A DNA stretch of 64,000 bases from Taklimakanibacter albus (lineage in GTDB: Bacteria; Pseudomonadota; Alphaproteobacteria; Rhizobiales; Aestuariivirgaceae). The translations under genes were made by a program, and so were the position numbers. A model generated the notes under the pieces. That model had not been told where the DNA came from. It searched no databases and saw only the letters and a list, made by a program, of their open reading frames with translations. Every line of letters begins with the position of its first letter. Position 1 is the stretch's first letter. This document shows positions 33,921 through 43,238 of this stretch, piece by piece. The DNA lies in assembly GCF_016595235.1 (NCBI RefSeq), contig NZ_JAENHL010000008.1, positions 1,572,624-1,636,623 on the forward strand, given 5' to 3'.

Positions 33921-34847
33921 TCACGCCGCTGTTTGGTGGCGAAGATGGGCCGCGGTTTCGCCGCTCATATCCAGGAGCCAGGATCGAAACTGGCCGACCT
34001 GGGCGCGTCGCACCGCACTTTCTCTGAACGCGACCCGATAGGCATGTCCGGTCCACGCGCCTTGCGAAATGGGAAACGGCAGGGACAATCTCCCGCTCTC
34101 CAACTGCGCCTGCACCAATGCCAGCCCGCAAATCAGCATTCCGACATCCGAATAGACCGCTTCGAGCGCTTGCACGACATGGGCGTAACGTATGCCGCGT
34201 TCGGCTGCGGTTTTGCGATAGCCGTATCTGTTCACCCATTGCGGCCAGCCGATCGCGGTTGGATCACTTCTGTAGCAATCGAGATGAAGGAGGGGAAAAC
34301 CTTCCAGTCGTTCGGCGGAGGTCAAGCCGGAAACCCGCGTCTTGATTCCGGGAGAGCTGATCGGAAGCAGGTAATCCTTGAACAATTCGTCCTCTTCAGC
34401 GCCGCCCCTTGGCTCACCAAACCAGATCTCGCAATCGGCTTGTCCAACGCGCATCGGCACGTCACCGACGCCGTTGACGCAGAAGAGCACGTTGGGATTC
34501 TCCGCTTTGAAGAGGGAAAGCCGGGGCTTCAGCCAGAGATCGGCCCAATCCGTATCGGCAACGACATGAATTTCGTGAACACGCTGAAAATCAAGAATCT
34601 TGGCCGCCGTCTCCATCTCCCGGAACGCCGCGCTGAGATGGGCAAGTGCGGCGGAAAGCTCACGGGTGGGGCGGATTCCGGAGCGCCCCCGCACCAGGAG
34701 ATCGAGCCCCAGATAATCTTCGAGCGCTTTGATCCTCTGACCGGCCGCGGCCGGCGTAATACCCAGATGCTCTCCCGCCGCCTTGAGCGAACCGGTTCGG
34801 ACCGCGAGCTCGAGCGCCTGGAGCGATTTGAGATGGGCGATAATCAC
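33921..34847 (-). CDS. LysR-family transcriptional regulator
   Basis: This 308-residue LysR protein has the N-terminal HTH LQALELAVRTGSLKAAGEHL and ITPAAAGQRIKALEDYLGLD, and a C-terminal periplasmic-binding-like effector domain (IHVVADTDWADLWLKPRLSL, VGQADCEIWFGEP, SDVGMLICGLALVQ). The start is awkward: the GTG at 34847 lies one base after GGAGG, too close for a normal site, so the true start is uncertain by a few residues. It is divergent from the DUF4242-GFA-methyltransferase group across 107 bases, which it may control. Confidence 0.88.
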   Translation of the reverse strand: MIIAHLKSLQALELAVRTGSLKAAGEHLGITPAAAGQRIKALEDYLGLDLLVRGRSGIRPTRELSAALAHLSAAFREMETAAKILDFQRVHEIHVVADTDWADLWLKPRLSLFKAENPNVLFCVNGVGDVPMRVGQADCEIWFGEPRGGAEEDELFKDYLLPISSPGIKTRVSGLTSAERLEGFPLLHLDCYRSDPTAIGWPQWVNRYGYRKTAAERGIRYAHVVQALEAVYSDVGMLICGLALVQAQLESGRLSLPFPISQGAWTGHAYRVAFRESAVRRAQVGQFRSWLLDMSGETAAHLRHQTAA

Positions 34848-34954
34848 TCCTCCATTAATAAAGATTTTCTTTAGTCATGTAAAGAACACTTAGCTTGCTT
34901 TGGCGGTGATCCCGAGCAAAATGACTTCATGAATAACCGGCGGAGGAAAACAAA

Positions 34955-35239
34955 ATGGCGTATTTGAAGCGTTTTGTGATCGAGCGCGACATTCCAGGCG
35001 TCGGCGCAATGTCGATCGTCGAGCTGTGCGGCGTGGCGCGCGCCTCTAATCAGGCCATCGACAAGATCGGCTCCGGCATCCAGTGGCAACACAGCTATGT
35101 CGCCGGCGACAAGTCATTCTGTGTCTACCTGGCCAGCGATGAAGCCGCGATCCGGAGGCATTCGGAGCTGAGCGGCATCCCGGTCACACGCATCACCGAG
35201 ATTACCCAGATCGTCGACCCGTTGACCGCCAATAACTGA
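34955..35239 (+). CDS. DUF4242 protein
   Basis: This 94-residue protein fits DUF4242, a small ferredoxin-like domain: AYLKRFVIERDIPGVGAMSI, GIQWQHSYVAGDKSFCVYLA and ITEITQIVDPLTANN. GGAGG lies 9 bases before the ATG. Its molecular role is unknown; DUF4242 proteins have been described as nickel-binding or as stand-alone alpha/beta barrels. It is the first of three rightward genes after the divergent LysR regulator. A GC-rich inverted repeat, CGGGCG/CGCCCG, follows near 35265-35285. Confidence 0.85.
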   Translation: MAYLKRFVIERDIPGVGAMSIVELCGVARASNQAIDKIGSGIQWQHSYVAGDKSFCVYLASDEAAIRRHSELSGIPVTRITEITQIVDPLTANN

Positions 35240-35391
35240 AGAGAAGTCCGGCGCGGCCGCGTCGGGCGATCACGCGCCCGGCCCGATCCTATGCGCCGCC
35301 GATTTCACCCGCGTTCAGACCACTGAAGAATCCACCGGAAGAGTCCTGCTCTTCCAACAATAGAGTGCAACCAAAATCCTGAGGAAACATC

Positions 35392-35814
35392 ATGACCTAC
35401 AAAGGCAGCTGCTTCTGCGGCGCAGTCACACTCGAAATCAGCGGATCACCGGAGGCGATGGGCTATTGCCATTGCAGCTCGTGCCGCTCCTGGTCGGGTG
35501 GTCCCGTCAACGCCTTCAGCCTGTGGAAACCGGAAGCGGTCAAAGTCACCGCGGGCGCCGAGCATGTGGCGAGCTTCGCAAAGACCCCATTGAGCCATCG
35601 GAAATACTGCAAGAAATGCGGCGGGCATCTGATGACCGACCATCCGCCGCTCGGCCTCGTGGATGTCTTCGCCGCGACCATTCCGACGCTCGACTTCAAG
35701 CCAGGCGTCCATGTCAACTATGCCGAGACGGTGCTGCGCATGCGCGACGGGCTGCCGAAGCTCAGTGATTTTCCCGCCGAGCTCGGCGGCTCCGGCCAGG
35801 CCGTGGCGGAATGA
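35392..35814 (+). CDS. GFA-family (Gfa/DUF636) zinc protein
   Basis: This 140-residue protein has the Mss4-like GFA fold. The zinc ligands are visible as GSCFCGAVTLEISG, YCHCSSCRSWSGG and HRKYCKKCGGHLMTD. The founding member, Gfa of Paracoccus, promotes formation of S-hydroxymethylglutathione, but most relatives have no proven activity. A TGAGGAAACATC leader precedes the ATG. It is followed directly by the methyltransferase, so the two are probably co-expressed. Confidence 0.88.
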   Translation: MTYKGSCFCGAVTLEISGSPEAMGYCHCSSCRSWSGGPVNAFSLWKPEAVKVTAGAEHVASFAKTPLSHRKYCKKCGGHLMTDHPPLGLVDVFAATIPTLDFKPGVHVNYAETVLRMRDGLPKLSDFPAELGGSGQAVAE

Positions 35815-35828
35815 CGAAGGGTGAGATC

Positions 35829-36653
35829 ATGAATATTCAAAATCACAACGTCACCGACTTCACCGCGATCAAAGGCCGCCAGCAGGGCGCCTGGAGCTCC
35901 GGCGACTATGCCGTCGTCGGCACCACGCTGCAGATCGTCGGCGAGCTTCTGTGCGAAGCCGTCGATCTGCGCAGCACCGAGCGCGTGCTCGATGTCGCCG
36001 CCGGCAACGGCAATGCGACGCTCGCCGCCGCCCGCCGCTTCGCCAACGTCATCTCGACCGATTATGTCGGCGCGCTGCTGGAACGGGGGCGCGTGCGGGC
36101 CGAGGCCGAGGGGCTCGCCGTCACCTTCCAGGAGGCTGATGCCGAGGCGCTTCCCTTTGGCGATGCGAGCTTCGATGTCATTCTTTCAACTTTTGGCGTG
36201 ATGTTCACGCCGCATCAGGAGCAGGCGGCGCGGGAAATGCTGCGCGTCTGCCGGCCGGGCGGCAAGATCGGCCTGGCCAATTGGACACCGGATAGCTTCA
36301 TCGGCCGTCTGTTCAGGATCATCGGCAAATATGTCCCGCCGGCGCCGGGCCTAAGATCACCGGCCTTATGGGGCAAGGAGGAGCATCTCAAGACGCTGTT
36401 CGGCGCCGGCGTCACGGTCACGGCGCAAAGCCGGAACTTCGTCTTCCGCTACAAGTCGCCGAGGCACTGGCTGGAGATATTCCGAGGCTACTATGGCCCG
36501 GTGCTGAAGACCTTCGCCGCGATCGAGCCCGAGGCGCGCAGCAATCTCGAGACGGACATCTATGCCCTGCTCACCGAGCTGAACACGGTCACCGATGGAA
36601 GCCTCGTCATTCCGAGCGAATATCTCGAGGCAGTCATCGTCAAGAAAGGATAA
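35829..36653 (+). CDS. Class I SAM-dependent methyltransferase
   Basis: This 274-residue Rossmann methyltransferase has motif I RVLDVAAGNGNATLAAARRF, the acidic SAM-ribose residue in VISTDYVGALL, motif II ADAEALPFGDASFDVILSTF and motif III CRPGGKIGLANWTP. It belongs to the UbiE/MenG-like group, but no substrate can be named. The ATG at 35829 follows AAGGGTGAG; the ATG at 35811 overlapping the GFA stop is an alternative. It abuts the convergent emrB stop. Confidence 0.88.
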   Translation: MNIQNHNVTDFTAIKGRQQGAWSSGDYAVVGTTLQIVGELLCEAVDLRSTERVLDVAAGNGNATLAAARRFANVISTDYVGALLERGRVRAEAEGLAVTFQEADAEALPFGDASFDVILSTFGVMFTPHQEQAAREMLRVCRPGGKIGLANWTPDSFIGRLFRIIGKYVPPAPGLRSPALWGKEEHLKTLFGAGVTVTAQSRNFVFRYKSPRHWLEIFRGYYGPVLKTFAAIEPEARSNLETDIYALLTELNTVTDGSLVIPSEYLEAVIVKKG

Positions 36654-38177
36654 CTAATCGGCGGCGACGGCGGGAGCGCCACCGCCGCCCCGCTTGGACG
36701 GCTTCGACAGCAGGAAAGCCAGAGGCAGCGTGGCGAGCGCCACATACATCATCAGCAGATAGTCATTGGCATAGGCAACGACGGCCGATTGCTTGGTCAC
36801 CTCGGCATTGAGCGCCGCCTTGCCGGACAGCGTCGTCATGTCCCAGATCTGGTTCAGCCCCGGCATATGGAGTCCGAGATTGAACGGCGTCACCTGGGCG
36901 GCGAGATCGGCATGCACGATCACGGTATTGCGGGTCAGCATGAAGATGACGATCGAGATGCCGATGCTCGAGCCGATATTGCGCATCAGGCTGAACAACG
37001 ACGTCGCCTGGGTGCGGTAGCGCGGATCGAGGGTGGCGAAGGTGATGGTCGACAGCGGCACGAAGACAAAGCCGAGACCGGCGCCCTGGATGATGCCGGT
37101 GCGGATGATCGTCGCCTGCGATACGTCGGTCGTGTAATACATCATCTCCCACAGAGTGAAAGCAATCAGCACCAGACCGAAGGCGAAGAGGAAGCGCGGG
37201 TCGATGCGCGAGATCACCCGGCCGACGATCATCATGGCGACCATGGTGCCGATGCCGCGCGGCGCCATTACGAGACCGGCGGTCAGCACCGGATAGCCCA
37301 TGATCTGCTGCAGGAACGGGGTAAGCAGCGCCATGGTGGCGAGCAGGATGATGCCGACGATGAAGATGGCGATGAGGCCGATGGAGAAATTGCGGTCGGC
37401 AAAGATCTTGGGATCAATGAACGGGTTGTCCGCTGTCATCATATGGACGATGAACATATAAAAGGCGGTGATGGCGATGCCGCCTTCGATCATGATTTCG
37501 ACGGAGGAGAACCAGTCGAGATTTTCGCCACGGTCGAGCATCATCTGCAGGCCGCCGATCGAGAAGGCGAGCAGCAGGAAGCCGGTCCAGTCGAAGCTCG
37601 TCTTGGTGCGGGGCGAGTCGGTGAGATAGGTCATGAGGCCGGCAATGGTGAGGATGCCGACCGGCACGTTGATGAAGAACACCCAGCGCCAGTTGTAATA
37701 TTCGGTGAGCCAGCCGCCCAGAGTGGGACCGAGGATCGGGCCGACCATGACGCCGACGCCCCAGATGGCCATGGCCGAGCCATGCCTCTCGCGCGGATAG
37801 GAATCGAGCAGCACCGACTGCGACAGCGGCACCAGCGGCGCGCCGAATATGCCCTGCAGCAGGCGATAGAGCACCATCTGCTCGAGCGAGGCGGCGAGGC
37901 CGCACAGGACCGAGGCGATGGTGAAGCCCAGGACGGCGATCACAAAGACCGGCTTGCGGCCGAAACGCGTCACCAGGAAGCCGGTCACCGGGATCATGAT
38001 GGCGGCGGCGACGATATAGGACGTAAGAACCCAGTTGATCTGGTCGAGCGTGGCCGACAGCGAGCCCATCATATAAGGCAGCGCGACATTGGCGATGGTC
38101 GTGTCGAGCGCCTGCATGATGGTGGCAAGCATCACGCAGACCGTGATGATGCCCCTATGAGGAACGGTGTCGCTCAT
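36654..38177 (-). CDS. emrB: DHA2-family MFS multidrug efflux permease, EmrB type
   Basis: This 507-residue permease has 14 predicted membrane segments. DHA2 motifs are LDTTIANVALPYMMGSLSAT (TM1 region), SYIVAAAIMIPVTGFLVTRF with GRK, GVGVMVGPILGPTLGGWLTE (motif C) and YNWRWVFFINVPVGI. It exports hydrophobic toxic compounds in exchange for protons, working with the adaptor EmrA 15 bases upstream. The operon order marR-emrA-emrB is the classic repressor-efflux arrangement. Confidence 0.94.
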   Translation of the reverse strand: MSDTVPHRGIITVCVMLATIMQALDTTIANVALPYMMGSLSATLDQINWVLTSYIVAAAIMIPVTGFLVTRFGRKPVFVIAVLGFTIASVLCGLAASLEQMVLYRLLQGIFGAPLVPLSQSVLLDSYPRERHGSAMAIWGVGVMVGPILGPTLGGWLTEYYNWRWVFFINVPVGILTIAGLMTYLTDSPRTKTSFDWTGFLLLAFSIGGLQMMLDRGENLDWFSSVEIMIEGGIAITAFYMFIVHMMTADNPFIDPKIFADRNFSIGLIAIFIVGIILLATMALLTPFLQQIMGYPVLTAGLVMAPRGIGTMVAMMIVGRVISRIDPRFLFAFGLVLIAFTLWEMMYYTTDVSQATIIRTGIIQGAGLGFVFVPLSTITFATLDPRYRTQATSLFSLMRNIGSSIGISIVIFMLTRNTVIVHADLAAQVTPFNLGLHMPGLNQIWDMTTLSGKAALNAEVTKQSAVVAYANDYLLMMYVALATLPLAFLLSKPSKRGGGGAPAVAAD

Positions 38178-38192
38178 GGCGATATCTCTGGA

Positions 38193-39341
38193 TCATTCCG
38201 CCGCTTTGGCCGACGAGCCGAAGAGCGACCACAGGCTGCGGCTATGGCCGGTGTCGATCGAAACATCGACGCTCATGCCGGAGGTGAGCCGCGGTGCGTC
38301 CGCTTCATTCTCGATGACAAGCTTCACCGGCACGCGCTGGACGACCTTCACCCAGTTGCCGGTGGCGTTCTGCGGCGGCAGCACGGAGAATTCGGACCCG
38401 GTCGCGGGGCTGAGGCTGGTGACCTTCGCCTTCCACGTCTTGCCCGGATAGGCATCAACGCTGACTTCGGCTTCATCACCCACTTTGAGATAAGTGAGAT
38501 CGGTTTCCTTAGGATTGGCCTCGACCCAGAGATCGTTGCTGGCGACGAGACTCAGCGCCGGCTGACCGACGGTGACATAGGAGCCGACGCGCAGATTCTC
38601 GACATTGGCGACGGTGCCGGACCAGGGCGCCAGAATAGTCGAACGGGTCAGGTCGCGCTGCGCCTTGTCGATCGCCGACTTGGCTTCTAGCATGCGCGGA
38701 TGATTGTCGACCGGGCCATCAGCATTGCCGCCCAATTGCGAGAGCGTGGCATCGGCGGCACGCTGGGCGCCGCGCAATTGTTCCCGGGCGGTGTCGAGAT
38801 CGCGACGCGCCTGATCGAGCGAAGCCTGGGCGGCGACGCCGCGCTGCTGCAAGTTGAGCTGGCGGTCATAGGTCGTCTGGGCATAATCGAGCGACGACTT
38901 CGCCTGGTCGATAGCGGAGAGATTCTGCCGATAGGTGGCCTGCAGCGCGATCAGATCGTTGCGCACCATGCCGAGTTGCGCTTCGGCGCCGGCCAGCGTG
39001 ATGCGGAAGGGCTCGTCGTCGAGCTTGAACAAAAGAGCGCCCTTCTCGACAGCTTCATTTTCATGCACGGCGACCTCGGCGACGGTGCCAGGCACGTCGG
39101 TCGCCACATTCATGATCGCCGCCTGGATATAGGCATTGTCGGTTTCGACATAACGACCGCCCGCCAGATACATTTCACCGGCGACGGCCAGGGCCACCAG
39201 CGGGCCCAAAGTGAGGAGGCTGATGCGCAGGAGCTTGCGCTTGTTGCGCCGCTTCGGCGCGACCGGCAGGTCTACGACCTTGGCGGGTTCACGGGCTTCG
39301 AGGGTCTCACGCTTTTCGGTCTTTGCTTCAACGGCGGCCAT
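38193..39341 (-). CDS. emrA: HlyD-family periplasmic adaptor, EmrA type
   Basis: The protein has 382 residues from the ATG at 39341. A basic cytoplasmic tail (KRRNKRKLLR) is followed by one membrane helix (ISLLTLGPLVALAVAGEMYL), then a biotinyl-lipoyl half motif (VEVAVHENEAVEKGALLFKL-type), a coiled-coil hairpin (about 100-210) and the barrel with TILAPWSGTVANVENLRVGS. It links EmrB to an outer-membrane channel. The start overlaps the marR stop by 14 bases, so the two are coupled. Confidence 0.93.
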   Translation of the reverse strand: MAAVEAKTEKRETLEAREPAKVVDLPVAPKRRNKRKLLRISLLTLGPLVALAVAGEMYLAGGRYVETDNAYIQAAIMNVATDVPGTVAEVAVHENEAVEKGALLFKLDDEPFRITLAGAEAQLGMVRNDLIALQATYRQNLSAIDQAKSSLDYAQTTYDRQLNLQQRGVAAQASLDQARRDLDTAREQLRGAQRAADATLSQLGGNADGPVDNHPRMLEAKSAIDKAQRDLTRSTILAPWSGTVANVENLRVGSYVTVGQPALSLVASNDLWVEANPKETDLTYLKVGDEAEVSVDAYPGKTWKAKVTSLSPATGSEFSVLPPQNATGNWVKVVQRVPVKLVIENEADAPRLTSGMSVDVSIDTGHSRSLWSLFGSSAKAAE

Positions 39342-39813
39342 TTCCAACTCTCCTCTCATCGGCCGTGTCACTCATGATGGCGATGAGATTGTCTTTCATC
39401 TTGGCGAAGAGGCGCATCGCCTCGTCGATTTCGGTGTCGCTCATGCCCTGAAGGAGCTCGGCGCGGGTCTCGCCGGCAATGTGCTTGAGAGTCTCCAGAA
39501 GCGGATGCGCGGCCGGCAATAAATAAAGTGACCAGGCGCGGCGGTCGGTCGGGTGTGGGCGGCGCTCGATGAGGCCGGCCTGCTCCAGCCGGTCGACCAG
39601 GCGGCCGACGGTGATGGGCTCGACCTCGAGAAGCTCGGCCAGGGCGCCCTGGTTGAGGCCTTCCTTGAGATAGATCTCTTTCAAGACCTGCCATTGCGCA
39701 CGGGTCAGGCCGGTGCCGCGGACATTCTGCTCGAACCGCTTGCGCAACAGGCGGCCGGTATCGATCAGCAGAAGGCCAATGGATGCATGTTCGGGTTTCA
39801 TAGCCACAGACAT
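39328..39813 (-). CDS. MarR-family transcriptional regulator
   Basis: This 161-residue winged-HTH dimer has the conserved LTRAQWQVLKEIYLKEGLNQ, the recognition helix in LAELLEVEPITVGRLVDRLE and the wing LIERRPHPTDRRAWSLYL (the DRR motif). It is the first gene of marR-emrA-emrB and surely represses it until a ligand binds. A palindrome 19 bases upstream of its start (39832-39845) is the likely operator. Confidence 0.93.
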   Translation of the reverse strand: MSVAMKPEHASIGLLLIDTGRLLRKRFEQNVRGTGLTRAQWQVLKEIYLKEGLNQGALAELLEVEPITVGRLVDRLEQAGLIERRPHPTDRRAWSLYLLPAAHPLLETLKHIAGETRAELLQGMSDTEIDEAMRLFAKMKDNLIAIMSDTADERRVGNGRR

Positions 39814-39831
39814 CTAAGGTTCGGGCATATA

Positions 39832-39845
39832 ATAAGCAAGCTTAT
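39832..39845. promoter_or_regulatory. Probable MarR operator
   Basis: ATAAGC (39832-39837) and GCTTAT (39840-39845) form a perfect dyad around AA. Weaker symmetry continues for about five bases on either side, within an A+T-rich segment. MarR proteins typically bind dyads of this length that overlap their own promoters. It lies in the divergent gap with gap, so it could also touch that promoter. Confidence 0.6.
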
Positions 39846-40005
39846 ATTATCTATGGCTAATGTAAGCTCAGCTATGTTGCCAACGCATGACCTTTGGCAC
39901 GGGCGGCCCTTCGTCCCGCCCTGGCCATTTTCCCTTCCCCCCGCCGGCCAGTCGTCTATAAAGCGGGCCCTGCTCATTTAAGTCTGCCGAAGAGGAGAGA
40001 GAGAC

Positions 40006-41013
40006 ATGGCTGTACGCGTCGCGATCAACGGATTTGGCCGAATTGGCCGCAATATCGTACGGGCCATCTTCGAATCGGGACGCAAGGATATCGACGTCGT
40101 GGCCGTCAACGATCTGGGCCCGGTCGAGACCAATGCCCACCTCTTACGTTACGACAGCGTGCATGGCCGCTTCCCGCATGAAGTGACGGTCTCCGGCGAC
40201 ACGATCTCGATCGGCAAGGAAAAGTTCAAGGTCACCGCCATCAAGGACCCGGCGCAGCTGCCCTGGAAAGAGCTCGGCGTCGACATCGCGCTCGAATGCA
40301 CCGGCATCTTCACCTCGAAAGAGAAGGCCTCGGCCCATATCACCGCCGGCGCCAAGCGGGTGATCGTCTCGGCGCCTGCCGACAATGCCGACCTCACCGT
40401 CGTCTATGGCGTCAATCACGACAAGCTCACCAAGGACCATGTCGTCATCTCGAACGCGTCCTGCACCACGAACTGCTTGGCGCCCGTCGCCAAGGTGCTG
40501 AATGACGCGATCGGCATCGACAAGGGCTTCATGACGACGATCCATGCCTATACCGGCGACCAGCCGACGCTCGACACGATGCACAAGGATCTCTATCGCG
40601 CCCGCGCCGCGGCGCTGTCGATGATCCCGACCTCGACCGGTGCCGCCAAGGCCGTGGGCCTGGTGCTGCCCGAGCTCAAGGGCCGTCTCGACGGTGTCTC
40701 GATCCGCGTGCCGACCCCCAATGTGTCGGTGGTCGACTTCAAATTCGTCGCCAAGCGCGCGACGAGCGTCGAGGAAGTCAACGGCGCCATCCAGCGTGCC
40801 GCCGAGCAGCAGCTCAAGGGCATCCTCGGCTACACCAACGATCCCAATGTCTCGATCGACTTCAACCACAATCCGAATTCGTCGACCTTCCATATGGACC
40901 AGACCAAGGTCATGGACGGCACGCTGGTGCGCGTGCTCGCCTGGTACGACAATGAATGGGGCTTCTCCAACCGCATGGCCGACACGGCCGTCGCGGTGAG
41001 CAAATTCATCTGA
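40006..41013 (+). CDS. gap: Glyceraldehyde-3-phosphate dehydrogenase, type I
   Basis: This glycolytic and gluconeogenic enzyme has 335 residues, normal length. The NAD-binding start [18 protein letters not shown], catalytic Cys153 in [12 protein letters not shown], the phosphate-site motif [20 protein letters not shown] and the C-terminal [15 protein letters not shown] are all present. AGAGGAGAG precedes the ATG. rpe follows after 17 bases. The Asp36 in VAVNDLG favours NAD over NADP. Confidence 0.97.
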   Translation: MAVRVAINGFGRIGRNIVRAIFESGRKDIDVVAVNDLGPVETNAHLLRYDSVHGRFPHEVTVSGDTISIGKEKFKVTAIKDPAQLPWKELGVDIALECTGIFTSKEKASAHITAGAKRVIVSAPADNADLTVVYGVNHDKLTKDHVVISNASCTTNCLAPVAKVLNDAIGIDKGFMTTIHAYTGDQPTLDTMHKDLYRARAAALSMIPTSTGAAKAVGLVLPELKGRLDGVSIRVPTPNVSVVDFKFVAKRATSVEEVNGAIQRAAEQQLKGILGYTNDPNVSIDFNHNPNSSTFHMDQTKVMDGTLVRVLAWYDNEWGFSNRMADTAVAVSKFI

Positions 41014-41030
41014 TCAGGCAAGTCCGACAA

Positions 41031-41705
41031 ATGGCCCGTCCGCTTCATATCGCGCCGTCCATCCTCTCCGCCGATTTCGCCAGACTCGGCGAGGAGGTGC
41101 GCGCGATCGATGAAGCGGGCGCCGACTGGATCCATATCGACGTGATGGACGGGCATTTCGTGCCCAACCTCACATTCGGTCCGCCGGTGATGGCGGCGAT
41201 CCGGCCGGTGACCAGGAAAATCTTCGACGTGCATCTGATGATCGCGCCGGTCGATCGCTATCTCGAAGCCTTTGCCAAGGCCGGCGCCGATATCATCACT
41301 GTCCATGCCGAAGCAGGTCCGCATCTCGACCGCTCCCTGCAGACGATCAGGGCGCTCGGCAAGAAAGCCGGCGTGGCGCTCAACCCGTCGACACCGGTCG
41401 CCCATATCAAACATGTGCTCGACCGCCTCGATCTCATCCTGGTGATGACGGTCAATCCGGGCTTCGGCGGCCAGAGCTTCATCCCTGCGATGATCGAGAA
41501 GATCCGCGAGACGCGTGATCTCGTCCAGGGCCGCGATATCGACATCGAGGTCGATGGCGGCATCACCGCCGAAACGGCGCCGCTCGTCGTCAAGGCCGGC
41601 GCCAATGCGCTGGTCGCCGGCTCCGCCGTATTCAAGGGCGACGCCAAGGCCTATGGCCGCAACATCTCCGCTATCCGCACCAGCGCCGTCAGCATCGCCG
41701 CTTGA
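41031..41705 (+). CDS. rpe: Ribulose-phosphate 3-epimerase
   Basis: The enzyme interconverts ribulose-5-phosphate and xylulose-5-phosphate. The 224-residue TIM barrel has the metal-binding [53 protein letters not shown] and the second catalytic Asp in IEVDGGI. It is in an operon with gap. The C-terminus is normal, and it ends 10 bases before the convergent LysR stop. Confidence 0.96.
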   Translation: MARPLHIAPSILSADFARLGEEVRAIDEAGADWIHIDVMDGHFVPNLTFGPPVMAAIRPVTRKIFDVHLMIAPVDRYLEAFAKAGADIITVHAEAGPHLDRSLQTIRALGKKAGVALNPSTPVAHIKHVLDRLDLILVMTVNPGFGGQSFIPAMIEKIRETRDLVQGRDIDIEVDGGITAETAPLVVKAGANALVAGSAVFKGDAKAYGRNISAIRTSAVSIAA

Positions 41706-41715
41706 TCCACCGGAG

Positions 41716-42603
41716 CTACTCCAGCCCGGCCGTCCTCAGCCATTCGACGAAAGTCTCCGCCGCCGGATTGGCGTTGCGGATCACAGCATAGTAACCGCCC
41801 AAAACAGCGCCTTTGGCGCCGCATGGCATCGCGAGATCGTCGCGCGCCAGGATCGGTGAGATGAAAGCCATATTCGCCTGGGCGATGCCGAGGCCGGCGA
41901 GGCAGGCATCGATCGAAGCCTCGTCGGTATCGAAGATCAGCACATTCTTCTGCGGCTGATAGGCGACGCCCTGCTGGCGGCACCATTGATGCCACGACCA
42001 GCCGTCGGGCGTGTCCTGCAGGATCGGATAGGACATCAGCTGCTCCGGCGTGAGCGAGGCGTTCTTCGCCGCAATGAGATCGGCGCGGCAGATCGGCACC
42101 GTCCGGTCGAGCAGGAACAAGGCGCCGAATTCGCCATCGAGGCGCGGCTCGCCGCGCAGATAAACGATCTCGATATCGGTCTGGTCGCCGGCCGGCGGCG
42201 GCATGGTGCGCAGTCTCAGATCGGTGGCCGGGTGCGTCTTGCGGAATTCACCGAGCCGCGGGATGAGCCAGCGCTGCATCAAGGTCAACGGCACCTTGAC
42301 GGTCAGGCGCGTCGCCAGCCCATAGACCTCCTGCACGCCGGTGCGCACCGCGGCGAGCGCGACATTGACCTTGGCCAGGAACACCCGGCCCGCCTCGGTC
42401 AGCTCGATCGAATTGTGGCCACGCTGGAACAAAACGGCGCGGATCGATTCCTCCAGATGTTTGATCTGGCGGCTGACGGCGCCGGGGGTGAGCGACAACT
42501 CATCGGCCGCCTGCTTGACGCTGCCATGGCGCGCCGTTGCCTCGAAGGCGACCAGCGTGTGCAGCCAGGCCATCATCGGGACGTCAGAGTGCAAATTTCT
42601 CAT
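41716..42603 (-). CDS. LysR-family transcriptional regulator, GcvA-like
   Basis: The protein has 295 residues. The GcvA-like N-terminus is WLHTLVAFEATARHGSVKQA, ADELSLTPGAVSRQIKHLEE and LFQRGHNSIELTEAGRVFLA. The effector domain contains WLIPRLGEFRKTHPATDLRL, the usual GcvA-group pattern. It is divergent from the Lrp-type gene at 42694 across 90 bases, so each may regulate the other or a nearby amino acid gene. Effector unknown. Confidence 0.92.
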   Translation of the reverse strand: MRNLHSDVPMMAWLHTLVAFEATARHGSVKQAADELSLTPGAVSRQIKHLEESIRAVLFQRGHNSIELTEAGRVFLAKVNVALAAVRTGVQEVYGLATRLTVKVPLTLMQRWLIPRLGEFRKTHPATDLRLRTMPPPAGDQTDIEIVYLRGEPRLDGEFGALFLLDRTVPICRADLIAAKNASLTPEQLMSYPILQDTPDGWSWHQWCRQQGVAYQPQKNVLIFDTDEASIDACLAGLGIAQANMAFISPILARDDLAMPCGAKGAVLGGYYAVIRNANPAAETFVEWLRTAGLE

Positions 42604-42693
42604 TCAGAGCTTCCATCTTTTCGTTTGCTTGACCAGCCGCTCCGGTGATGACTTGGCGAGAATGCTTAAGGGAGATCCGGTGAGGATAGTACT

Positions 42694-43236
42694 ATGAACG
42701 CCCATTTCCAGAAAACCGAAGGAATGCCGCTGCAGAACAAGGTCGACCGCATCGACCTCAAGATCCTGGTCGAGCTGCAGAAGAGCGGCCGGATCACCAA
42801 TCAGGACCTCTCAACTTTGGTCGGCATCTCGCCCAGCCCCTGCCACAAGCGGGTGCGCCGGCTCGAGAGGCTGGGCCTCGTCAAGGGCTACCGCGCCCAG
42901 ATCTATTGGACGAAGCTCTATTCCAATGTGACCGTCCTGGCGGCGGTGTCGCTGAAAAATCACGGCACGCACGACTTCCAGACCTTCGAGCGTATCGTGC
43001 GCCGGATCACCGAGATCACCAGCTGCTTCGGCTTGGCCGGCCCCTATGACTATATGCTGCGCTTCGACTGCGCCGATCTCGCGGCGTACGAGGAATTGTC
43101 ACGCGAGATGCTCGCCGGCGAAGTGCAGTTCTCGCGCTATGACAGCTTCGTCGTACTGCGCGAGATCAAGAACGAACCGGTGCTGCCAGGTCCCGTGCAG
43201 GACCCGACCCGGATCGAACTCAAGCGCGTCGCCTGA
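42694..43236 (+). CDS. Lrp/AsnC-family transcriptional regulator
   Basis: This 180-residue feast/famine regulator has the HTH in VDRIDLKILVELQKSGRITN and LVGISPSPCHKRVRRLERLG, and the RAM domain in FERIVRRITEITSCFGLAGP with DYMLRF. It has an N-terminal extension of about 15 residues; GGTGAGGATAG precedes the ATG. It ends 2 bases from the stop of the leftward amine-oxidase operon, and is the most natural amino-acid-responsive regulator for the 43239-51032 island. Confidence 0.92.
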   Translation: MNAHFQKTEGMPLQNKVDRIDLKILVELQKSGRITNQDLSTLVGISPSPCHKRVRRLERLGLVKGYRAQIYWTKLYSNVTVLAAVSLKNHGTHDFQTFERIVRRITEITSCFGLAGPYDYMLRFDCADLAAYEELSREMLAGEVQFSRYDSFVVLREIKNEPVLPGPVQDPTRIELKRVA

Positions 43237-43238
43237 AT

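Noticed and set aside
36789-38690. Long plus-strand open frame antisense to emrB and emrA
   Set aside because: Asp/His/Gly-rich low-complexity translation without a family match. emrAB is certain.
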